Positions 20,840 to 30,138 of a stretch of 64,000 nt of DNA are shown here, one piece after another. Position 1 is the first letter of the stretch. Each line of letters starts with the position of its first letter. Source of the stretch: Hyphomicrobiales bacterium (GTDB taxonomy: Bacteria; Pseudomonadota; Alphaproteobacteria; Rhizobiales; Beijerinckiaceae); assembly GCA_900473415.1 (NCBI GenBank), contig UCLR01000045.1, positions 208,282 to 272,281 on the forward strand, read 5' to 3'. Position numbers and translations under genes: made by a program. A model generated the notes under the pieces. The model had not been told where the DNA came from, ran no database searches, and saw nothing but the letters and a program-made list of their open reading frames with translations.

Positions 20840-21524
20840 GCGCCGCGACGAAGTCCTCGATGCGCTCGCTCATCAGGAGCGGCAGGAGCGGGCCCAGTGC
20901 CTCGCGCGGCAGGTCCCACCAGCGGCTTTCGAGAAGCGCCTCGACTGTCGCCTCATCGAAGCGCGACCGCACGACGCGGGCCGGATTGCCGGCGACGATC
21001 GCATAGGGCGGCACGTCGCGCGTCACCACGGCGCGGGCCGCCACCACGGCACCATGGCCGATGCGGATGCCGGACATGATCATGCATTGCGAGCCGAGCC
21101 AGACATCGTGGCCGATGATGACGTCGCCGCGGGAGGCATGGTGGTCGCTTCGACCCGCCGCCTCCGGCCAGAGGCCGGGCAGGGCGGGGAAGGGGTAGGT
21201 CGTCGCCCAGTCGAGCCGGTGGTTGCCGCCGAGCAGAATCTCGACCCCATCCGCGATCGAGCCGTACCGGCCGATGACGAGCTTTGCCCCGCTCTCGCGG
21301 AACCGTACCTTCGGCCGGCCATAGGTGTAGGGGGCGGCGATGATCTGGCCCGGCCGCCGGGCGATGAGATGCGCCAGATGCAGCCGGGTCTGGTTATCGG
21401 GGTTCAGGCGCTTGCGCAGCCAGCCGCGCGGGACCGGCGCCAAGCCGGCCCACCACGCCTGCAGAGCGGAGGGGCGCCAGTCGCGGTCCTCGGGCGCTAG
21501 CGCGCCCGTCGTCTCACTGGGCAT
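20811..21524 (-). CDS. Hexapeptide-repeat acetyltransferase, CatB/XAT-like
   Basis: A 237-residue left-handed beta-helix acyltransferase, probably acetyl-CoA dependent. GGNHRLDWATTYPFPAL matches the catalytic-His region of xenobiotic and polysaccharide acetyltransferases. GDVIIGHDVWLGSQCMIMSG and AVVTRDVPPYAIVAGNPARV show the hexapeptide repeats and C-terminal signature. N-terminal residues 1-60 are an extension not usual in CatB. The start overlaps the stop of the upstream periplasmic-protein gene by 11 bases, so they form a unit. Drug resistance cannot be inferred; a polysaccharide or antibiotic-like acceptor are both possible. Confidence 0.85.
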   Translation of the reverse strand: MPSETTGALAPEDRDWRPSALQAWWAGLAPVPRGWLRKRLNPDNQTRLHLAHLIARRPGQIIAAPYTYGRPKVRFRESGAKLVIGRYGSIADGVEILLGGNHRLDWATTYPFPALPGLWPEAAGRSDHHASRGDVIIGHDVWLGSQCMIMSGIRIGHGAVVAARAVVTRDVPPYAIVAGNPARVVRSRFDEATVEALLESRWWDLPREALGPLLPLLMSERIEDFVAALRNRASSGA

Positions 21525-23331
21525 CGGCCTTCAGGTCGATCTTGTCCAGGAGCTCAGTCGGCTCCGACATGGTGATGACGTCGGCGAGGCCGAGCCCCGT
21601 CGCCGATTTCGCGCTGGCCGCGATGGTGAGCGTGCCGGGCCTGGCTACAAAGCGGGAGATGGCGGCTGTCAGGTGCTTGGCGGCGTCGGACGGGCCGAGC
21701 ATCGCGGCCAGCCCGAGATTCGCGATCATCGCGTATTGCTGTCGGATCTCCTCGACCTTGCGCTTCGACTTGCGGGCCTCGTTCTCGACCAGCTTCTCGA
21801 CCAAGCCGAAATTCTGCAGCTTCACCTGCAGGTTGCGGGCGGTGGCGCCGAGCGCCGCGACCTGGGCCAGAGCGAGATCGCTGGAGAACAGGTCCTTCGA
21901 GACGTTGCCGAGCGTGCCCGAGGCATCGAGCTGCGCGAGACCCGCGCCACCGAGCGAGATCGAACGGATGGCGAGCTCGTTCTTCGCCGCCTCCCAGGCC
22001 AGGTCGAGCCGGGCCGAGAGATCGAGCGAGCGGATGCCCATCGCGATCAGGTCCTTGGCGGCGGGGTTGCCGGCGGTATCGACGATCGGTGCGACGAGTC
22101 GGTCGATGGTCAGGGCGAGGCTGGTCGGGATGCCGTTGAGTTGGTCGCCGGCCTTCACCTCGAAGGTGCCGAGAGCGACCTTGATCGGCTCCTTGGAGGG
22201 CGGCATCGGCGGCGCATCGACGCTGAGTCCGGTCATGCGCACGGTGCCCAGCGTCGGGATGAGGCGACGAACGTCGATCTGGTCGAGCGGCTTGTCGGGC
22301 TCGCTCAGCATGGCCTTGAGCTCGCGCAATGCCGGGCCGAAGGAGAAGCCCGAATAGCCGATGAAGTCGACGCCGCCCCTGGCCGGGCCCGAGGAGAAGC
22401 GCAGGCCCTCCATGGCGAAGCCGGACTTGGCAGGCGTCGCCTCGCCGAAGGCCATGCGGGCGATCTTCATGTCCACCGTTTCCGGCTTGGCGCCGGCCGT
22501 CGGCGGAGCCTGGACGGTCATGGCGAAGTCGCGCGCCTCGCCGCTGCCGTATTCGAACATGTCGAACACGGCGATCATGGAGAGGGCGAGCGGCTTCACC
22601 GCATCGTTCTCCGCCGCCTTGTCGCCGGCTGCATCCTTCTTCTCGACCTCGGCGGAGGCCGCGGCGATCTTGGCGACGATGTCGAGCAGCGGCTCGGGGC
22701 CGACGCGGCCGGTGAAGCCGCGCCCCGTCGTCTTGCCGAGCGACATCCGGCCGGCCTTGCCCATGTCGAGGCTGTAGCCGTCCTGCTCGAAATTCTCGAC
22801 CAGCGGCCGCAACGGCTCCTCGGCACCGGCAGCGGCCTTCTCGGTCAGGATACGGGTCGTCAGGCGCAGGTCGAAGCCGTCGAAGGCGGTGCGCTTCATC
22901 TCGCCCGTCACCGGGCCGGAAGGACCGCCGTCAGCGGTGATCGCGGCGCTCGCCGATTCGCCGTGCCCGATCCGCCCCTCGCGGATGTCGGCGAGACGGA
23001 CGTTGCGGTAGATCGTCCGCTGCTTCTGGTCACCGATGGTCTGCAGCAGCGTGAGCTCGGGCGCGCTGATCTCGGCTGCGGTGAGGCGGGCGGCGCGGGC
23101 GGCGGCGGAATCTGTGGCGGAGGCGCTGAACAGTGCCAGGAACGCGTCTTTCTCCAGCGTCGAGCCCTTGATCGTGATCCGCGGCGCGCTGATCGTGAGA
23201 TGGCCGAGATCGATGCGGATGTCGTCGAGCTGGAAATCGGCCGCCCAGGACGGCGAGGCGAAGGCCAGGAGGAGGGCCGTCAGTGCCGTCCCTGCAAAAT
23301 GCGTCGGCCGACGAAGGCGCGCCACGGTCAT
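21514..23331 (-). CDS. Large exported protein, unknown function
   Basis: A 605-residue protein with a signal peptide (about 1-29, ending in PSWA). The start is the ATG at 23329-23331, which has AGGAG six bases upstream; an earlier in-frame start would add 51 residues before this signal peptide. The mature part alternates beta-rich segments describing similar units (for example GRIGHGESASAAI, MIAVFDMFEYGSGEARDFAM and RSISLGGAGLAQLDASGTLG) and ends in a helical region with ENEARKSKRKVEEIRQQYA. The pattern recalls AsmA-like or DUF945-like periplasmic beta proteins, but I do not recognise the family. It is coupled to the acetyltransferase downstream. Confidence 0.75.
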   Translation of the reverse strand: MTVARLRRPTHFAGTALTALLLAFASPSWAADFQLDDIRIDLGHLTISAPRITIKGSTLEKDAFLALFSASATDSAAARAARLTAAEISAPELTLLQTIGDQKQRTIYRNVRLADIREGRIGHGESASAAITADGGPSGPVTGEMKRTAFDGFDLRLTTRILTEKAAAGAEEPLRPLVENFEQDGYSLDMGKAGRMSLGKTTGRGFTGRVGPEPLLDIVAKIAAASAEVEKKDAAGDKAAENDAVKPLALSMIAVFDMFEYGSGEARDFAMTVQAPPTAGAKPETVDMKIARMAFGEATPAKSGFAMEGLRFSSGPARGGVDFIGYSGFSFGPALRELKAMLSEPDKPLDQIDVRRLIPTLGTVRMTGLSVDAPPMPPSKEPIKVALGTFEVKAGDQLNGIPTSLALTIDRLVAPIVDTAGNPAAKDLIAMGIRSLDLSARLDLAWEAAKNELAIRSISLGGAGLAQLDASGTLGNVSKDLFSSDLALAQVAALGATARNLQVKLQNFGLVEKLVENEARKSKRKVEEIRQQYAMIANLGLAAMLGPSDAAKHLTAAISRFVARPGTLTIAASAKSATGLGLADVITMSEPTELLDKIDLKADAQ

Positions 23332-23373
23332 AAGAAGCTCCTGCTGAAAAGGCCGGCTCAAACTGCCGCAAGC

Positions 23374-23436
23374 GGATGGCGAAAGAAAGCAGCCGGACCA
23401 CGAGAATATCGTCATTTCTTCATAGGATGGCGAAAG
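23374..23436. repeat. Two 12-bp direct repeats 51 bp apart
   Basis: GGATGGCGAAAG occurs at 23374-23385 and again at 23425-23436, in the divergent gap between the exported protein and the DUF192 gene. The 51-base period is close to five helical turns, so two proteins could bind the same face. Function is unknown. Confidence 0.5.
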
Positions 23437-23530
23437 GCTTGACCGGAGTGCGGCGGAGGCTGCCTTCTGCCGAAGATTCGCCACCGGCCTTTCCTAGGGC
23501 TTGCGCTGGCCGCCACGGAGCCCCGACGCC

Positions 23531-24010
23531 ATGCTCGCCCTCAGAACTGCCTTCACGGCCTTCGCCTTCATCCTGATCGCGCTCATGCCGGCCGTATCGC
23601 CAGCGCAGAGCCAGCCGGCCGCGACCGGCGCCGGGCTGGAGGCGCTGACCATCGTCAGTGGCGGCAAGCGCCACGCCTTCCAGGTCGAGGTGATGCGTAC
23701 GCCGGACCAGCGGGCGCGTGGCCTGATGCATCGCAACTACCTGCCAGCCGATCGCGGCATGCTGTTCGACTTTGGAAGCAGCGAACCGGTGGCGATGTGG
23801 ATGCAGAACACCTATATCCCGCTCGACATGCTGTTCATCCGCGCCGACGGCACGATCGCACGCATCGCGGAGCAGACCGAGCCGCTCTCGACCCGCACGA
23901 TTCCCTCGGGCGAACCGGTGCTGTCCGTGCTGGAGATCAATGGCGGAATCAGCCGGCAGCTCGGCATCAAGCCGGGCGACAAGGTCGAGTACGCGCTGTT
24001 CAAGCGCTGA
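23531..24010 (+). CDS. DUF192 family exported protein
   Basis: A 159-residue protein with a signal peptide (about 1-28) and one DUF192 domain. Family marks are QVEVMRTPDQRARGLMHRNY, MLFDFGSSEPVAMWMQNTYI, PLDMLFIRADGTI and the end VLEINGGISRQLGIKPGDKV. The family is widespread and of unknown biochemical function. The ATG at 23531 gives a normal signal peptide; ten upstream codons from a TTG are probably not translated. tRNA-Pro lies 78 bases downstream. Confidence 0.9.
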   Translation: MLALRTAFTAFAFILIALMPAVSPAQSQPAATGAGLEALTIVSGGKRHAFQVEVMRTPDQRARGLMHRNYLPADRGMLFDFGSSEPVAMWMQNTYIPLDMLFIRADGTIARIAEQTEPLSTRTIPSGEPVLSVLEINGGISRQLGIKPGDKVEYALFKR

Positions 24011-24088
24011 AGATCCGGTTGGCGGATCGCTTTCTCTTGCGGGTGCGGCCCGCGGCGTGATAGCCAACCGCAACGTTTTGAATGCCGT

Positions 24089-24165
24089 CGGGGTATAGCG
24101 CAGCCCGGTAGCGCATCTGCTTTGGGAGCAGAGGGTCCCAGGTTCGAATCCTGGTGCCCCGACCA
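24089..24165 (+). tRNA. tRNA-Pro (anticodon TGG)
   Basis: The 77-nt cloverleaf has acceptor stem CGGGGTA...TGCCCCG, anticodon loop TTTGGGA between TCTGC and GCAGA with anticodon TGG at 24123-24125, T loop GGTTCGAATCC, and an encoded CCA end at 24163-24165. Confidence 0.97.
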
Positions 24166-24210
24166 TTCAAGACCCGAGACAACTGATCTGGTGACGGCCG
24201 AGCGCTATCC

Positions 24211-24516
24211 ATGACCGCACGCATCTATCGCCCCGCCCGCACGGCCATGCAGTCCGGCACTGCGAAGACCGAGCGTTGGCTGCTCGAATACGAGCCGGAG
24301 CGCCCGCGCGAGATCGAGCCGCTGATGGGCTGGACCTCGTCCTCGGACATGAACAGCCAGGTCAAGCTCTGGTTCGAGAGTGAGGCGGATGCGGTGGCCT
24401 ACGCCACGCGCAACGGCATCCCGTTCCGCGTCGAAAAGCCGCATGACCCGAAGCGCCGCTCGATTTCCTATTCGGACAACTTCAAGTTCTCCCGCGTCGG
24501 CCAGTGGACGCATTGA
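24211..24516 (+). CDS. NDUFS4-like complex I accessory subunit
   Basis: A 101-residue cytoplasmic protein of the ETC complex I subunit family, homologous to mitochondrial NDUFS4 (the 18-kDa subunit). Family marks are ARIYRPARTAMQSG near the N-terminus, PLMGWTSSSDMNSQVKL, the FESEADAVAYATRNGIPFRV stretch and the end SDNFKFSRVGQWTH. It presumably stabilises NADH:quinone oxidoreductase at the N-module. It is a single gene between two tRNA genes, a position that seems common in Rhizobiales. Confidence 0.93.
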   Translation: MTARIYRPARTAMQSGTAKTERWLLEYEPERPREIEPLMGWTSSSDMNSQVKLWFESEADAVAYATRNGIPFRVEKPHDPKRRSISYSDNFKFSRVGQWTH

Positions 24517-24545
24517 CGCCGACCGGCGGGGGTAGCTCCGCTTTC

Positions 24546-24622
24546 GGGCCCGTAGCTCAGTTGGATAGAGCAGCAGCCTTCTAAGCTGCTGGTCGCAGGT
24601 TCGAATCCTGCCGGGCTCGCCA
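24546..24622 (+). tRNA. tRNA-Arg (anticodon TCT)
   Basis: The 77-nt cloverleaf has acceptor stem GGGCCCG/CGGGCTC with one G-U pair, anticodon stem GCAGC/GCTGC with loop CTTCTAA and anticodon TCT at 24580-24582, T loop GGTTCGAATCC, and an encoded CCA end. Confidence 0.97.
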
Positions 24623-24632
24623 TTCGCCTAAG

Positions 24633-24653
24633 ACTCCTTTCCTTCTAAGGAGT
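24633..24653 (+). terminator. Hairpin after tRNA-Arg
   Basis: ACTCCTT-TCCTTCT-AAGGAGT forms a 7-bp stem 10 bases after the tRNA CCA end. It probably marks the 3' end of the tRNA transcript, though the following bases are only weakly T-rich. Confidence 0.45.
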
Positions 24654-24981
24654 TATGATCGTCGTTTTGACTGGCGGGTTTGCAGCTGGTCAAATCCTGG
24701 TCGAATGCTGCAGCAGATTTTCCATTCCGGCGACCACTAGCAGCTTGCGCCGAGCCTCGCGGCAATACCGTCTGACGCCTTTGAGCGTCGGTGTGTCCGG
24801 TGAGAGCGGCATCCGCCGGCCCGATGTGGCTCTAAAGTTACGCAAGGATCTCTGCTGCGCTGGGTATGGAATATTGCATGGCGTAAGAAATCGATGTGCC
24901 GCTTAATAGATGCCGGCCAGGGGAACAGCCAGGGCTAACTGCGGCTGAAGCAAAAGCAAAAAAAAATTCTAGGGGCTGTCT

Positions 24982-25146
24982 ATGATCACTCGAGAAAATA
25001 AGCAACGCCTTTCGGCGTTGGCGAAGCGCGCGCAAAAGAAACGTCAGCGCGCGAAAAGAGAAGCGGCAATTCGAGACTATGGAGTCAAAATCGTATACTT
25101 GGCAGACAACGATAACGATCGGATTTTGTCCCGCGTTAGGCTCTAG
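24982..25146 (+). CDS. 54-residue basic small ORF, unknown function
   Basis: From ATG 24982 to TAG 25144 the frame encodes 54 residues. The N-terminal half is a strongly basic amphipathic helix with LAKRAQKKRQRAKREAAIRD, and the C-terminal half, GVKIVYLADNDNDRILSRV, looks like a beta-strand and helix. AGGGGC stands 7 bases before the ATG. Codon use is more AT-rich than in neighbours (AAA, AAT, CGA, ATT), which suggests transfer. The coding DNA also contains a CAACGCC/GGCGTTG hairpin (25003-25020). It could bind nucleic acid; that is inference from charge only. Confidence 0.5.
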   Translation: MITRENKQRLSALAKRAQKKRQRAKREAAIRDYGVKIVYLADNDNDRILSRVRL

Positions 25147-25326
25147 GCGCCACGCGCCAGGCGCGTGCGGAACTCAATCTGTCGTCCGGCGTTTAGGGTC
25201 GCTGTGGCGGCGACCATAATCCTGAGCGACGGATTCCTGGGAGTCCTACTGAGGGCTGCGATCGTCATTGCGGTCGGGCTCGGGGTCGGCCTTCGGCTTG
25301 TGCTTAACAGCTGAACCCTCGCGCCG

Positions 25327-26555
<1,229 letters not shown>

Positions 26556-26559
<4 letters not shown>

Positions 26560-27320
26560 GCCGCAGCCTCCGGCAAGACGGGCTCAGGCAATCCGGCGAC
26601 GGCGTCGAGCGCGGCCAGGGCCGCGCGGGCGTCCGCGGGCCCCTGCCGCGTATCGGCGAGAAGGTGCCCGTCGCGGAAGCGGATCAGCCGGCGTGCATGG
26701 CGAGCGACCTCGGCGTCATGGGTGACGAGCACGACGGTGACGCCCTCGCGGTTGAGGTCCTGGAAGAGGGCGAGGATTTCCAGTGCGGTGCGGCTGTCGA
26801 GCGCGCCGGTCGGCTCGTCGGCTAGCAGCAGGCGTGGCTCATTGACAAGGGCACGCGCAATGGCGACGCGCTGCTGCTGGCCGCCGGAAAGCTGCATCGG
26901 TCGGTGATGGGCACGCTCGGCCAAGCCGACGCGCGAGAGCGCCGCAAGGGCGCGTCTTCTCCGCTCGGCCCGCGAGACGCCGGCATAGACCATCGGCAAT
27001 TCGACGTTGGCGCAGGCATCGATGCGTGGCAGCAGGTTGAACTGCTGGAAGACGAAGCCGAGCTTGCGGTTGCGCAGGCTGGCCAGCCCGTCGCCCGAGA
27101 GGGTCTCGACCGCGACGCCGTCGAGCACGTAGTGGCCGCCGCTCGGCCGGTCGAGGCAGCCGATCAGGTTCATGAAGGTCGATTTGCCGGAACCGGAAGG
27201 GCCCATCACCGCGACGAGATCACCAGCTTCGATGGCGAGCGAGACGCGGTCCAGCGCCGTGACCCGGCCGGAGTCGAGGTCGTAGACGCGGGAGAGGTCG
27301 CGGGTTTCGATGAGCGCCAT
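26556..27320 (-). CDS. MacB/LolD-type ABC transporter ATP-binding protein
   Basis: A 254-residue cytoplasmic ATPase. Walker A is GPSGSGKS at about residues 40-47, the Q-loop is in FVFQQFNLLPRI, the ABC signature is LSGGQQQR, Walker B is LLLADEPTGALD, and the switch His is in VLVTHDAEVA. The C-terminal 30 residues are an Ala-rich extension. It lies between the adaptor gene (10-base gap) and the permease gene, so the three genes encode a complete MacAB-like pump; no TolC-type outer-membrane gene is near. Confidence 0.95.
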
Positions 27321-27330
27321 TGCGGCGCCC

Positions 27331-28986
27331 TCAGAACAGCCGCGGCGCGCCGCCGCGCGGGCGCGGGGCCGGCTGCTCGGGCGCGGTGGTGATACGCGGG
27401 CCGCCGCCGATCACGACCTGTGTGCCGTCCTTGACCTCGCCGCCGAGCAACTCGGTGAAGGCGCCGTCGGTCGGGCCGAGCATGACGGGAATCGCCTTCG
27501 GCTGGCCGGCCTCGTCGAGGACGTAGACCCGGCCTGGAATACCTTGGCGCGGGGGCGCGCCGCCCTCCTGCATGATCGCCTCGAACTTGGCGCGCCGCTC
27601 GGCATCGAGGACGGCACCGATCTTCGCGATGATCTCGGTGCGCGCGGTACGGAAGGCTGCACGCCGCTCCTCCTGGGAGAGGCCCGCCACGGCTTCGCGA
27701 TTGCCGCGGCGCTCCTTCAGGATCTCGGCGATCGCCTGCTTCTGCTCGGCCGTCGGCTGCAACTCGGTTTCGATCCGCTCGCGCAGCGCCGCGCCGGCGC
27801 GCGGGCTGCGCTCTCCTTCGGAGGGGGCGCCGGCGGCGGGGATGGCTGCGATGGTCGCAGTCCCGGCGGGGCGGAAGCGCAGGGCGGCGTTCGGCGCGCG
27901 TAGCGCATCCGGCCGGTCCTCGGTGATGACCTGCAGGTTCGCGGTCATGCCGGGCAGCAGCGCCATGTCGCGGTTCTGGACGCGGATGACGCCGGTATAG
28001 GTCACGACATTCTGGATGGTCTGCGCGCCGAGACGGACCATCTCGACGCGGCCCTGGAAGCTACGGTTGGGATAGGCGTTGACGGTGAAAGAGACTGGCT
28101 GGCCCGGCTTCAGTCGGCCGACATCGGCCTCGTCGATATTGGCGTAGATGTCGATGGTGCGCAGGTCCTGCGCGATCTGGAACAGGGTGGGGGCGGCGAG
28201 GGAAGCGGCGACCGTCTGGCCGAGATCGACCTGGCGCTGGACGACGACGCCGTCGACCGGCGAGCGGATATCGGTGCGCTCGAGGTCGATCATGATGTCA
28301 CGGAGCTTGGCCTCGCGGCTGCCGATCAGGGCCTGACCGGACTGGACCTGGCCTTCGGCGAGCTGGATGTCGGCGTCGAGGCCCTTGAGCTCGGCGCGGG
28401 CCGAGGCGAGCTGTGCCTCGTTCGAGGCCAGCGTCGCGGTCTGGATCTCGACCTGCGTCCGGGCGGTGTCGAGGTTCTGCTGCGAGCCGGTGCTGCGGCT
28501 GAAGAGCTCGTTCTGGCGCTCGAAGGTGCGCTTCGCATCGGTGAGCTGCGCGGTGGTGCGGTCCCGCTGGGCTTCGATGTCGCGGATGATGGAATCGGCC
28601 TTGATGCGGGCGGTGCGTGCGCGCTCCAGCTGGGCGCGCTTGACGACGAGGTCCGCCTTGGCCTGCTCCAGATCGGCCTGGGCGGCGTCGCGGCGTGTCC
28701 TGATCTGGTCGCTGTTGAGCCGGGCGACGACCTGGCCGGCCTTCACCTGCGAATTGTAGTCGACCAGGATCTCGACGATCTGCCCGGAGAGCTGCGAGCC
28801 GACCAAAACGGTGGTGACCGGGGTCAGCGTGCCGGTGGCGCGTACCGCCGCCGTGATCCGGCCGCGGTCGAGTGAAGCGGTGCGGTAGGCGGGCTCATTG
28901 GCGGCGCCGCCGGCCGGGCGCAGCGCCCAATAGCCTCCGGCCGCCGCCAGCACGAGCACCCCCGATGCGATCAGCCATTTACGCAA
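27331..28986 (-). CDS. MacA/HlyD-type periplasmic adaptor with an inserted helical domain
   Basis: Periplasmic adaptor of the split MacAB-like exporter, 551 residues. It has an N-terminal membrane anchor (about 4-22), a biotinyl-lipoyl half-motif near 62-90 (GSQLSGQIVEILVDYNSQVK), a long coiled-coil hairpin (about 95-230), the second lipoyl half with RSPVDGVVVQRQVDLGQTV, and a beta-barrel. Residues about 380-480 are an insertion with TAEQKQAIAEILKERRGNR and LSQEERRAAFRTARTEIIAK, which resembles Spy/CpxP-type helices. The membrane-proximal domain resumes with GRVYVLDEAGQPKAIPVMLG. MacA proteins are usually about 370-400 residues. The start is a TTG after a purine-rich GGGAGAGG stretch. Confidence 0.88.
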   Translation of the reverse strand: MRKWLIASGVLVLAAAGGYWALRPAGGAANEPAYRTASLDRGRITAAVRATGTLTPVTTVLVGSQLSGQIVEILVDYNSQVKAGQVVARLNSDQIRTRRDAAQADLEQAKADLVVKRAQLERARTARIKADSIIRDIEAQRDRTTAQLTDAKRTFERQNELFSRSTGSQQNLDTARTQVEIQTATLASNEAQLASARAELKGLDADIQLAEGQVQSGQALIGSREAKLRDIMIDLERTDIRSPVDGVVVQRQVDLGQTVAASLAAPTLFQIAQDLRTIDIYANIDEADVGRLKPGQPVSFTVNAYPNRSFQGRVEMVRLGAQTIQNVVTYTGVIRVQNRDMALLPGMTANLQVITEDRPDALRAPNAALRFRPAGTATIAAIPAAGAPSEGERSPRAGAALRERIETELQPTAEQKQAIAEILKERRGNREAVAGLSQEERRAAFRTARTEIIAKIGAVLDAERRAKFEAIMQEGGAPPRQGIPGRVYVLDEAGQPKAIPVMLGPTDGAFTELLGGEVKDGTQVVIGGGPRITTAPEQPAPRPRGGAPRLF

Positions 28987-29102
28987 GGTCCGCCCCTCTC
29001 CCGATGCGCGTGGGCGCAGCGGCGGGAACCATGCCAGAAACCGGGTCGGTCCGCGAGTTAACTTCCCGCAATCTTTGGGCGAACCGTCGTGCAGATGGTA
29101 TG

Positions 29103-29124
29103 GGGGGCGCTGCCCGGCGCCCCC
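29103..29124. terminator. GC hairpin after the BA14K gene
   Basis: A perfect 8-bp stem, GGGGGCGC with GCGCCCCC and a 6-nt loop, directly abuts the stop codon at 29125. The tail on the minus strand is not U-rich, so termination may be weak. Confidence 0.4.
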
Positions 29125-29574
29125 TCAGAAGGGCGAGATGCACTGCCGGCGCGGGCCGCTATAGGGCTGCCAGGTATTGTCGGAGACCCGGAACGACCGG
29201 AAGCGCTGCGAACACCAGGCCACATGGTTGGCCCACGCGTTCTGATTCTGATTCTGCTGGGCGATGGCCGAGGCCGCGATGCCGCCGATCAGCATCCCGC
29301 CAATGATGCCCGCCGCGACGGCGCCGCTATTGCTTCTCGAGCTCCGGTAATAGCGACGGTAGTGACGCGGATGACCGCGGAAATGCCCGCGGGGAGGGCC
29401 ACGGAAATGCCTATGGGAAACCCCTCGGGACGGTCCGCGTCCGCGAGCATGGGAACCTCGCGATTGGACAGTCGTAATGAATTCGGGGGCTGACAGCGGC
29501 GATGGCCCGATCGGCATTGCCGATGCGGGCGCCGCCATGATGGCTATGAGAACGGCGATGACGATTCTCTTCAC
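29125..29574 (-). CDS. BA14K family exported protein
   Basis: A 149-residue secreted protein. The signal peptide ends in MAAPASA. The middle is rich in Gly, Arg and His (RGPPRGHFRGHPRHYRRYYR), then comes a hydrophobic glycine-zipper-like helix (AVAAGIIGGMLIGGIAASAI), and last the BA14K signature HVAWCSQRFRSF...TWQPYSGPRRQC. The family is named for an immunoreactive Brucella protein and is common in Rhizobiales. The start is the GTG at 29574, because GGAGG lies 5 bases before it; an ATG four codons upstream is less well placed. Confidence 0.87.
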   Translation of the reverse strand: MKRIVIAVLIAIMAAPASAMPIGPSPLSAPEFITTVQSRGSHARGRGPSRGVSHRHFRGPPRGHFRGHPRHYRRYYRSSRSNSGAVAAGIIGGMLIGGIAASAIAQQNQNQNAWANHVAWCSQRFRSFRVSDNTWQPYSGPRRQCISPF

Positions 29575-29687
29575 AAGCGCCTCCATAAGCCCGCCCTGGG
29601 GCTTATTCTGTAGCGGAGCGAAGATCGGGATCAACCCGCCCGCGACGCGCTGCGGCCCGACAAGTTCGGAAGCGGCCTTCGGGCCGC

Positions 29688-30038
29688 TTACTCGGCTGCG
29701 ATGATCTTGAGAGGCGTCGCGTAGGGCTCGACGCGCAGGCTGTCATGGCCGAGCACGCTCACTTTCCTGAGCGGGGCCTGCTCCAGGCTGCCATCCTTGC
29801 CCTTGCGGACGGCGTATTGCCAGAGCGTCAGCGAGCCCTTCTTCGCGAGAGCTTCGGCGATGGCGGCGGTGCCGCCCGGCGCAGCGATGCCGCTTTCCGG
29901 GGCAATGGCGACGACGATCTCGTCCTTGACGGTGACGATCTTGAACAGCTGCGGGGCCTGCTCGGCGGCGGCCGACGCAACGGACAGTGCTGCACCGAGA
30001 AGGAACCCTGAAGCGAGGCCGACACCGATCTTGAGCAT
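29688..30038 (-). CDS. Small secreted protein, unknown function
   Basis: A 116-residue product with a signal peptide (about 1-24, ending in ASAAA). The mature part contains KIVTVKDEIVVAIAPESGIA and LRKVSVLGHDSLRVEPYATP, a beta-rich pattern without cysteines. The ATG at 30036-30038 is chosen because the signal peptide starts there; an open frame upstream adds 56 residues with no membrane or domain character. It is divergent from the DUF3592 gene. Confidence 0.68.
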   Translation of the reverse strand: MLKIGVGLASGFLLGAALSVASAAAEQAPQLFKIVTVKDEIVVAIAPESGIAAPGGTAAIAEALAKKGSLTLWQYAVRKGKDGSLEQAPLRKVSVLGHDSLRVEPYATPLKIIAAE

Positions 30039-30138
30039 GAGGAAAGTCCTTTTCGTCCGATCGGCGGGACCGTAGCCTGACCTAGCGTCAGTTGCAAAGC
30101 CCGCTGCCGTGCCTGCAGGCCTTCTCCGAGGTTCGTTC

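Larger units (their letters stand above)
24623..25326. other. Gene-poor 704-base region after tRNA-Arg
   Basis: The stretch is less GC-rich than its surroundings and has an A9 run at 24958-24966. It holds a hairpin (24633-24653), one plausible small basic ORF (24982-25146), and a weak 36-codon ORF from a GTG at 25204 to 25314 that would encode a single hydrophobic helix. The other open frames (for example 24655-24906 plus, 83 codons) have no recognisable composition and look accidental. No integrase, transposase or repeated copy of the tRNA 3' end was seen. Confidence 0.6.

Noticed and set aside
21340-23442. A 700-codon plus-strand frame across the acetyltransferase and exported-protein genes
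   Set aside because: The minus-strand frames have signal peptide, ribosome site and recognised hexapeptide domain; the plus frame is rich in Arg, Gly and His without pattern.
24655-24906. An 83-codon frame after tRNA-Arg with AAGGAG next to its ATG
   Set aside because: The AAGGAG belongs to the hairpin at 24633-24653 and is only 2 bases from the ATG, too close. The protein has no coherent composition.
24546-25326. Integrated element with attachment site at tRNA-Arg
   Set aside because: No integrase and no second copy of the tRNA 3' end was seen within the window, so only an old relic remains possible.
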